NCBI RefSeq assembly: GCF_018873765.1
Contig: NC_057917.1
Location: 59,454,464-59,518,463 of the forward strand
Length of the DNA stretch: 64,000 nt
Origin: Telopea speciosissima
Taxonomy: Eukaryota; Streptophyta; Magnoliopsida; Proteales; Proteaceae
Reading direction: 5' to 3'
The notes under the pieces are model-generated. The model saw only the letters and a list, made by a program, of their open reading frames with translations. It made no database searches and was not told where the DNA came from. Positions 55,209 through 64,000 of the stretch are shown piece after piece (position 1 is the stretch's first letter; each line of letters starts with the position of its first letter). The translations under genes and the position numbers were made by a program.

Positions 55209-58200
55209 ATGGAGAGAGACTTCTTGGGTTTGAATGCGAAGGAATCGTCGCCGGCGGTGAAGGAGGAGAGCAAGGAGGGATCGAAAGATTCTGGTATGTC
55301 TTTTATTCGATTATTTTCCACTTTAATTTGAGAAATTTTGTTTTCTCTGAAGTTGAATTGCCTTTTTTTTTTTTTACTTCAACCACTTTCTTTATTTGAT
55401 AATTGAGAGCTTTTGAACTGGTTTTACTGTGAATCTGCGTTTTTTTTAGCGAAGACACCGATTTTCTCGCAAATTTGTGATGTTTAACTGCTAAATATGG
55501 AAAATACTGGAGATCGAACTTTGGTTCGATTTGAATTAATCTTTAATAATTCATTTAAGAAACTTATGGTATTTAAATGGAAAGTAAGGATTTAGCTTAT
55601 AGAATTTGCACTTTGGAGGTACTGCCATGGGGTTGTGTAGTTGGTTGCAGAATCATGCGGCGTGTATTAGCCTTGTCCCTCATGGCTCACGTTAGAATGA
55701 CCATTTCTCCTAGAACTTGCTTTTTTTTTATCCTCGGAATATATTTACTTCAATCTTGAAATTTCTGCCCCCCCCCCCCCCCTTCCTGGTACTGGTTTCA
55801 GTCTTTCAGGTGCCTTTTCCCCCCTCCTGGTACCGGTTTCAGGTCCTTTAACACATGTTGATTAGGGTTTCAGACTTGCAGTACGGGGAATTGGGTCTCT
55901 CAATATTTTTTAATTAATTTCTCCCCCCCTTTCCGTATGTTCTTTAGTTGGATAAAGTTTTGCTAACATGCATGGTCCATGTGAGGAAGTCATTTAGGTT
56001 TAATTGATTTTGTTCAGTTCTCTACCAAATCCTTAAAAAGGATTATATAGGAGGAAAGAAACTCTTTTTAAAACAACTTGTTCAGTTGATGGAGACCAGA
56101 CATCAAACCTACCATTTAGCTACTACTTCTTCCTCTCCGGAAAAATTAGGTGAGAAATAAATATTCTTTTTCACAAGAAAGAAATAAAATTATTCTTAAC
56201 TGACATGGGTATCAAGTAAAATACTTTTTTGCTCTTACGAATATGTTGTTTGATTTTTTTCCCTTGGATAATACTTTTACTCCAATCATATCTATAACTA
56301 TTTTTAGCCAACAATTTGAGAATATTTCCCCACAATTATAGATGTGGTTCCCCATAAGGAATATCGAGATTCCTGTTATGGAGTTTTAACTTTTAATGGT
56401 CCATTCTGACTCTCTAATAAAGCATCTCATAACTTGCTGTACCCTAAGATCTTTGATATTAGCTAATTGAGCTTCATTTGTACTTCTGTTCGACCTTCAG
56501 CTTTCGTGAGGGGTTCAGGCATGCAGTGGCCCTTCTCACACAAGGTCTCTGCGCTTCCCCAGTTAATGTCTTTCAAGACTGCTGTGCAAGAAGATAGGTC
56601 AAAAAAGATAGTATTTGATCCCATGGCCTCCTCTGCATTTATGCCTACCATATCAACAGCAGATGCGTTTGATGCTAATCACAAACCGACTGCAAGCATA
56701 GTCCAGGTTCGATCTGAACCCTCTTGAGTTACAGGGATCTTTTGTAGAAATTTTGGTTTTTTTTGTTAGTTTTATAACAGATCTGATCTTGCAACCATGT
56801 ATTTTGCAGAAAAACTTGAATCTGGACAGGCAAGTTGGAGCTAATAATGCAGTGACCACTTACCCTGTGCAACATGTTGATGCACATCGTGCACACGAAG
56901 TTAGGGCGCTTCCCATTCGTAACCCGAGTATCTCGGTTTCTATGAGCAACCCTTTCTTCAAGACCCACGTCGCTCCCACAGGCCAAAGCTTGCCTGCTAC
57001 TGCTCTGAAGCAACAACCATATGGAGGAATTCCGGTTACCACCTCACATGCAATTTTCCATGCTAATGGGTCCATTGATCTAAGGTAATATATCTTTTCT
57101 CATTTGATAAATTGGTATGTCAGGGTATCATTCACTGTGAATGCTAAATTGAGTCTATTTTTGTAGGAATATCTCAAAGCCCTCAGGGACTCAATTGACC
57201 ATCTTTTATGCTGGGTCAGTGGTCGTCTATGATGATGTCTCTCCTGAGAAGGTATTTTTCTATCCTACACACACCCCCACATGCAGAGACAGCCAGGATT
57301 TTAATTGGTTATTTTGCTGAAAAATATCCTACTCTGTATCTAGGCTCAAGCAATTATGTTTTTGGCTGGAAACGGAGCTTCCATAACCAACCAAAGATCT
57401 CAAGTGCCAACGCCAACCTTAAAACCAGCAGTAGTTGAAGGTGTGCATGGGAACCAGTCCCATTCCCCATCCCCTTGTGCATGTCGTCCAAGCCTGCCCT
57501 CTGTTGCTTCGCATTCTGGTGCGCAATCAGGTAGTGGATCTAGCAACAGTGACGAAGGGATGGCTGCAAAATCCAAAGGAACTTTGACAACTCCTAGCAG
57601 CAGTCAAGCTGAGGCTCCTGTGATGGCCACTCCTATATCATCTACTGCCACAACTCTCATGCCAACAGGTAATTTTCTATATCCGTATCATGTTCATTTA
57701 TAATATGGTTATAAGTGGCATGAGATCTATACATTATTATCCTAAAAATTGACCAATTGATCTTTGGTTCTGCAGCTGTGCCTCAAGCCCGTAAAGCATC
57801 CTTGGCTCGATTTTTGGAGAAGCGCAAGGAGAGGTAATTTGTTGAACTCGTTACTGTTTTTTGTCAATGGAGAAAATTTCACCTGTTGGTAGTGGATTAG
57901 TTCCTTTCTTAGTTTTCTTCCTGAAAGTTATTGATTTCAATATGGTTGGGAAATTAGGTATGCCTTCAAAATGGGATTCTTTGATTTGGGAACTTATTTA
58001 CAAAAACTAGTTCCTAAATGGGAAACAGCTTCATGGGTCTTTTGCTTTGCATGGGTAGGAGCCCTTTATTGCAAGGGTTGCTTAGGGTTTCTGTTTAGCC
58101 TCGTACTAGATATGATGACATGGTTGTTGATGGATTCGATTCATTTTGATTGTTTATAGTAAATAGAACTTCCTGAATCCCTAACCAGTGAGTGGTAGTT

Positions 58201-58357
58201 GTGTTACTTTTATGATAGTTTTAATCGTTCCTTCAATTAATCCCCTTCTCTGTCCATTCAATGCAGGGTGATGAGTGTAGCTCCATACAGCTCCAGCAAC
58301 AAATCAACAGAAAGCACCACAGCCAGCAAGGAGCAGTCATGGTGTGTGGTTAATTAA
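55209..58357 (+). CDS. TIFY6/JAZ3-type jasmonate ZIM-domain repressor
   Basis: Seven exons with GT-AG introns: 55209-55293, 56501-56706, 56810-57084, 57167-57251, 57344-57668, 57776-57833, 58267-58357. They join in frame to 374 residues, with stop TAA at 58355-58357. The start MERDFLGL is the conserved N-terminus of the JAZ3/JAZ4 subgroup, followed by MQWPFSHKVSALPQ (residues about 35-48). The TIFY motif TIFYAG lies at 200-205, which in the family binds NINJA and other JAZ proteins. The Jas motif at about 328-352 includes SLARFLEKRKER and ends APY; it matches SLX2FX2KRX2RX5PY and binds MYC factors and COI1. A Ser/Pro/Thr-rich linker separates the domains. JAZ proteins repress jasmonate responses in the nucleus until COI1-directed destruction. 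The last intron splits the Jas motif. G-boxes upstream fit feedback control. No lesion was seen. Exon limits are by eye. Confidence 0.93.
57834..58266 (+). other. Jas intron of the JAZ gene
   Basis: This 433-base intron lies between the codons for RKER and VMSVAPY of the Jas motif, the position of the conserved Jas intron in plants. If it is retained, the frame reads AGG TAA: the protein ends directly after Arg345 and loses the PY end. Such truncated forms are known in other plants to resist jasmonate-triggered degradation. Retention here is a prediction. Confidence 0.8.
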
Positions 58358-58640
58358 CTAAGATCGAGGATTATAATACATAGTTGAATACTACATAGGA
58401 GATGGAAGCTGAAGAAGGATTCTTCTCCTTTCCTTTTTCCCCCCCCAACTTAAATTTAAGCCCTATAATTTTGTTCCCTCTTTAAAGATATCTATCTACT
58501 AGTCTCTCAATTCTTTTTCACCTTTGAATGTGATCGGAGCCTGTTCATCCAGCAACACTTTGTTAGAACAGTTTGTAACCATTTTAACTTGTCGTCGTGA
58601 TATTGTAAAAGAAGTTGAAGTAACGAGGTCTGGTGGATAA
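58358..58640 (+). other. 3' untranslated region of JAZ (approximate)
   Basis: T- and C-rich sequence after the stop, ending before the change to AT-rich intergenic DNA. No single clear AATAAA signal was found, so the end is a guess. Confidence 0.4.
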
Positions 58641-61600
58641 AAATACTTTTTTCCTTACTTCATTATAAGTGAAAAATAACTATCACTCCTTTATATTTAC
58701 CCTATATTTACTCAAAAGGAGATTAGAGGTGCCGGGCATTAAAGATTTGGTTAATACAAAAGATCGGATTATCTAAAATTGGGTTTTAGCTTTACCAAAT
58801 TACCCACCTAATGTTCCGATTAACTAAAAAATTACCTAAAATAAAGATAATTATTATTGCAAAACAACAAAAAACTTGTGCTCTTTCGTATCATGCATGT
58901 ATGCATTTTTGACCTTTTAACCTTTCCATCTTCATCTGCTTCTTGTTGCCCGTGCCTCTTCCACCGTCGGTGCTGCTGGTTCAAGTAGGTGGTCTACTCA
59001 TCCCCTCCCCTGGCTTCTCTCCTTCATCAAAGAAGCCATTGGCATCTCAGGTGTTAAACACAACCGCATCATCATTGCTGCCAAAGTATATATGCAATTC
59101 CCTTTTCAATCCAACTTCACCCTGAAATTCTCCTAGCCTTCAACATTGGTGGCACTGAGTTCATCAATGAGATCCATCTCCTCAATGCTGCTCATCGCGT
59201 AGAAACGCTTAGAGCCTTAGACACACACGAAGAAATTTGAGAAATACTGAAAATTTAATTGGGAGATCGCTCGGCGATGCCCAGACTGTTGTCGAAGGAT
59301 ATTCAGTAAACATCACTCGTCCTGTCGGACGGATATAAAGATGCAGAATTGGAGAGAGAGAGAGAGGCATGGATTTGAGAAGAATAAGAAGAAGAATCTA
59401 TTTATCAAAAAAAAAAAAAAAAGTAGAAGAATCAGTGTCAGCCGATTCTGATCCGAATAAGTTGATTCACCGATTCCCGACTTTTAAAACCATATACAGA
59501 TCCATTTGACCCTATTGTCTAATCAATATGAAAATAATCAAAGTTAGGAGTTCCGACTGCAATCTCATTCAAATATTTAATTGTACAGAATCCAATCTTC
59601 ATCATCCATCATTTGCTCTGCTCTACATTTGAGACAGAGATCTCTACCAAAAAAAAAAAAAAGAGACAGAGATCTCAAATTGTTTGATATCGTCATCGTC
59701 AATCCCGGAGTAGAGTAGGGAGGTTATGATCAATCAAATTGTTGCCAAATTTAACTGTCTTGGTAGTTATAGCTGAACCAGAGAGGTGGGATCTCTTGTG
59801 CCACCAAGAGCTTGTCCAGATCGGAAGACTGAAAACAAACAGCGCATTCATGGATTCTCCATTTGACAGCAGAAACGCCTGCATTACCTGGTTCGAACTC
59901 GATTACATGGATAGGAGCAGCATAGGAGGAAGATAAGTTCCGATCCAATCTGAAATGGGAATCGGTAGTGACGGGTTTTCTCCTCCTATTCTTGATTTTA
60001 TAACCCTGAAAGTAGGGGTTGAGGGTAATGTAAGGATCTTAAGTCATCGGAGAAAATGAGAATCCATGAAAGATGGATCGGTTTCAGAGAAGGGAATGCA
60101 CGAGAGGAAAGAGAAGAACTGGATCACAGTGAGGATCAGGTCGATCTGTTCGAAGAAGAACGATGATGATGAAATATTGAATAAAAAATTAATTAAATAT
60201 ATTGATTGAAGAAAAAAAAAACCCGAATGGAGTAAAAAACAGGAGAGAGAATCAAATGGAGTTAAAAAAAAATAGAAGAAGAATGGTAGGTTAAATAGAT
60301 TAGCAGGTTACTAGGTGAAAAGGAAGGACAATCTGGGACTTAAAAACATGAGGGTGGCAGGAGATGTAAAAGTTTAAAAGCAAGAGAGTATCAGAAAAGA
60401 AGTTTAAGATAGGGTAGTTTTAGAAAATATAGGCTAAATGTCGGGTAGTGATAGTAATTGCCCCATATTTTAATGACTTGGGTTCTTCTGCACCTACATG
60501 CATCCATGTGAGAGGCAATCACTTGTCCTATTTTTACCATTTATAAGGGGAGAAAGGGTATTTATGAAAATAAAATAAACATGTGCATGGTTCTTATATG
60601 TGCGTTCATCTGCATATTTGTGGAAATAAAATAAACATGTAGATGATCGATTTCCTATTTTGATAGTGGTTTGAAAAAAATAAATTGTTAGAGAAAAAGA
60701 ATTTTAGTAAACATAGAGTAAGTATAACTGTATAAGGTAACGAGTGATAGATTTGGGAATCTGTGTTGGATACGATATTGGCCCAAGTTGATACTGATCT
60801 AATATCAGTCTAGATCGATCCCTATTAGTCTGGAATCTGGATCTGATGGATTTACCTTTGGTGTTTTTTTCAAATATGAATTTTTTATTTTTTATTTTTT
60901 TAATATTTCTACGCTTAGTTCGTACCGATTCATGAATATGGAATCAATCAGAAATCAACATCAACCTTTGCCGATATCGATACAAATTTGCCGAATCAAA
61001 CGATCCGATATCGATTACTCAAACCATGTCCTAGCTAGACTGACAGTTAGAATTGAGATGGAATGTTAGATAGGAGCTGTTAGGTTGGATGAAGGTCTTT
61101 TTAACTGCTTTGGTTCTGTCAACTTCATCACTCATGGGCCATTCTTCTTCTTGGAATGAGCAAGTTGTGATGTCACAAGCTAAAAGTACTTTAAAAATGG
61201 AGGACAAAGGCCACAGGGCTTCTTATTTGGGGAAAAAAACAAGGATTGGTCGGTGGGAGTCTAATTGCCAAGTCATGAGCCATTTTCTGCTGTGTCGTCG
61301 TCTGCATTCACTGTGAGGTGCGTGACCCATCGACATCCATGGGTTGGAATTGATTATGGTCATAACCCATCATTCCCATCTAATGTAAGTCCTTCAATAC
61401 TAAGAGTGCATGGAATCATCACGTACGTGAAGAATTCACAGTCGTTTAGATGAAATCTATTTTGTGGGAAAGTTACATTTGAATTCACGTACGCTAACAT
61501 TCATCCCCCTCAAAAAATGCTTAAACTTACTTTATATCGACTCTAAAACCAGAAAAAGACTTTTCCAACTCCAAGTCTTCTTTAACCACTCATCCAACTG

Positions 61601-63999
61601 TGGGAGGACTTGGACATGCATCTCCTGCAGATGTTGGTAGGTAGTGTACTCCCTTTTAAGGGTAAGGGAGTCATTTCAAAAGATGGAAGAGAGAGAGATC
61701 ATACATAGGGTGCTAGCATACCTATCTCTTTCCCATTTGAATATTATCTAAAAAAAAATTAGAAAAAAAACTGCCATTGTAGTTTACAAAACAAACCAAC
61801 ACCAGGAAATTCTAAAAACTTCATCTTTTACAGAACCACATCTTGGTTCCAATCCAAAAATTTTAAGCCATGACAACCCTCTATATCAAGTCAGATGATT
61901 TGAGACAATTTTAAACAGAACTGATCCCAAATAAAAAGAAGTGGAGAAATCCCAAAGGGCATCCATTCACAAGAGTAAGCCATGGCAGCAATCTCATCAT
62001 TCCAAACAACCACGCACACCTCAATGAATGTAGGTAGGCCTGATTTGGTATAATTTCTATTTCAATTTTATAGGGTGAATTCTATTTCGGAAATTGTATG
62101 GTTTGATTTAGGCACCTTATTTAAGTGAAATAGAAATTTTGTTTCAATTTTGGAAGTCAAATTGATTTTACCCTTGCTATTTAATTAGCACATGGTTAAT
62201 TTGATGGGTAAAACAGTAATTTCATGTTAAAATTAAAACACCACCCTTCTTCTTTACCACCACCACCACCATGAGAGTTTTAATTGGCTAATAATCAAAC
62301 CACAACGTTTAATTAGATAAACGCATACGAGCGAAAATATTTTTCATCTGTATAAGGAGTCTAACTTTAAAACTGAATACTTTGGAACCACCCTTTTATC
62401 TTTTAGTCCTCATTAAGATCAGCTTCATTTTTTATTAGTCCTACTATCCCAACCAATAATTCATGTAGTTGTAGACATAGTTCAAGATCTCGTCTCGTCT
62501 TGCCATTTTAGGCAAGTCAAGTTTTCCGAAATATCCGAAATTCACTGAAATTTTGTCGAAATATGGTATTTATTCTGTTATATTTCAACAGTCCATCTCG
62601 GTGGGTTTTTGGCCATATTAAGACCTGATACTTCATATGCACCCTTATTTAAGCTAAATAAATACATTTAAACCTTCATATTGTAAAAAGGTGAACTCAA
62701 AGTGGTGTTTTGGGTTTGCACCTTTGATTGACAGTATACGGTCGGACCCTGATGTATAAATAGTTAAAGACACATTGTTTAACGAAATATATCAAAATTT
62801 TGATGAAATAAACCGAAATATTCTGAAATTTGAATATTTTTTATTTCGGAAGCCCATCTCATCTCGATAGTGTCAAAATTATCGAAATATACCAAAATTT
62901 CGGTGATATATCGTGAAATTTTGAACCATGATTGTAGAAGATTGAATACTGTGGACTTGAAGGATTAAGGTGACTATCATGGTTCTCCTTAGGTTACTGA
63001 ACTGGGTAATTAATGGTTTGTATTATGATGATGGAATTGTGTGGAGGATTGGGTTTCTTTCCATGCGGAGCTTGGGCAAGGGTCAATGATATATGCCTAA
63101 TTTTGTGAGTTTCTTTGGGGTTTCAATGAGACCAAAGTATAAAGGTAATGCTGCTGACGAATAATAGCCCCTCTCCCCTCCTTCCAAATTTTGTGTTTGG
63201 ATTCCATCTGTAAATGTTCTTACCTTGGTTGGTTTGTCCCTCCCTTCTCCTTGGCTACTACTCAGTTCGGTACCTTTCTTTTCACTTAAATCTTGCCTTC
63301 TTCCCTTAGTCCTACACATATTGGCCCCTATTTGTTTAGGTATTTTCCTTTACTAAGTGTTCTGTTTCCTTCAGAGTTTAGAGACCCAATAATTTTATAT
63401 GAAACTAGCAAAACTGAGATATTTCCAAAGAACTCCCCCACTCCTACTTTACCTTGTGTCCAACCTTCTCACGAAACACTATTCAAGTATTTCAATCATC
63501 TTCACTATTTCCAAGTGGACCATCGAAACTTACAGAGCAATTGTGCCAGCACTGTACCCAGTTCAGAGTCTAGACCAAGAAATATTTCTTCCATCCTTCT
63601 TACACCCTGTTCAGAGTCTGGACCAAGAACGATTTCTTCCATCCCCCATTCACATTGAACTTCTTGAAAAAGTTCTCAAGCTCCTCCTCCATCTGGCTCC
63701 TCACCTGCAGGAACAGCAACACAAATCCAACTTCAAATGGATTTCCTCCACTTTCAACCTCTTGAGTTCGTTGGGTTTTCTCATCCCGAGGAACTGTTCC
63801 TCAAGTAGAAGAGGAAGATAGAAGAGGAGGAGAATGTTTTCAAGAGGTTCCTTCCGCCACAAGTTGAGGCTGATACTTCTCATTGTTTATAAATGGGAGA
63901 GTGAGAGGCGTTTATTCAAGCGTCTCATTTATCTAGTGCTCCGTCCTAGGTTTTGTTTAACTTCAACTCAGTGTTTTACAATGTTTGTTCGACTTCTCT
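58641..63999. other. Right-hand stretch without assigned gene
   Basis: No intact gene recognised. 58930-59230 has a coding-like composition (SFIKEAIGISGVKHNRIII and AFNIGGTEFINEI in different frames), perhaps a decayed gene piece, but I cannot name it. 60760-61030 and 59440-59500 are GATATCGATAC/GATCCGAT-type stretches. 62500-62930 is full of CGAAATAT/ATTTCGG words. Short frames at 63293-63821 show no domain. Confidence 0.4.
63557..63652. repeat. Tandem 48-bp repeat (two copies)
   Basis: GTTCAGAGTCTxGACCAAGAA recurs at 63561 and 63609, each followed by ATTTCTTCCATCC. Several substitutions separate the copies. Confidence 0.85.
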
Positions 64000-64000
64000 T

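Noticed and set aside
63293-63821. Frames of 121 and 140 residues near the right edge
   Set aside because: They overlap in different frames and read through a 48-bp tandem repeat; no domain is visible.

Overview
The window looks like nuclear DNA of a flowering plant, probably a woody dicot. It has spliced genes with GT-AG introns, plant-only families (JAZ/TIFY, FBA-type F-box, CC-NBS-LRR), and very many plant transposable elements with long AT-rich gaps. No bacterial, viral or organellar gene set is present. The species cannot be fixed by eye.

Only two genes look intact. A seven-exon TIFY6/JAZ3-type jasmonate repressor lies on the plus strand (55209-58357), and an intronless FBA-type F-box gene lies on the minus strand (7559-8848). 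Broken genes are an F-box-less paralogue of the latter (14041-15240), a CC-NBS-LRR resistance gene with at least eight lesions (27946-31130), a C-terminal scrap of a BCS1-like AAA-ATPase (9141-9371), and a pTAC16-like gene start carried inside a transposon (16624-19755).

Layout. 1-505: flank with a tRNA-like pol III unit. 506-6981: decayed Ty1/copia element on the minus strand with both LTRs and a TTGTC target duplication. 7.2-15.2 kb: F-box gene and its duplicate, with a 612-bp palindromic copia derivative (12533-13144) between them. 15763-19977: Mutator-like element carrying the pTAC16-like fragment, itself split by a 2.66-kb solo LTR. 20-27.2 kb: a solo LTR, an LTR remnant, an RTE LINE end and a tandem duplication. 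27.9-31.1 kb: NLR pseudogene. 31.6-32.7 kb: a LINE containing a hAT-type MITE, inserted next to a second LINE end. 33-42.8 kb: AT-rich sequence without genes, with one GC-rich fold-back. 42.8-45.3 kb: hAT-like element invaded by an internally deleted LINE. 46-54.3 kb: fold-backs, a SINE and LTR pieces. 54.7-58.6 kb: JAZ gene with two G-boxes upstream. 58.6-64 kb: no recognisable gene.

The JAZ gene is the functional centre: in jasmonate signalling JAZ proteins bind MYC factors, and their last intron can be retained to make a hormone-resistant form; the stop codon needed for this is present. The F-box and NLR loci belong to fast-evolving families that commonly turn into pseudogenes. The most unusual structures are the palindromic LTR element, the transposon-captured gene start split by a solo LTR, and two related hairpin elements built around GCATCGTGC. 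No new multi-gene system was seen.
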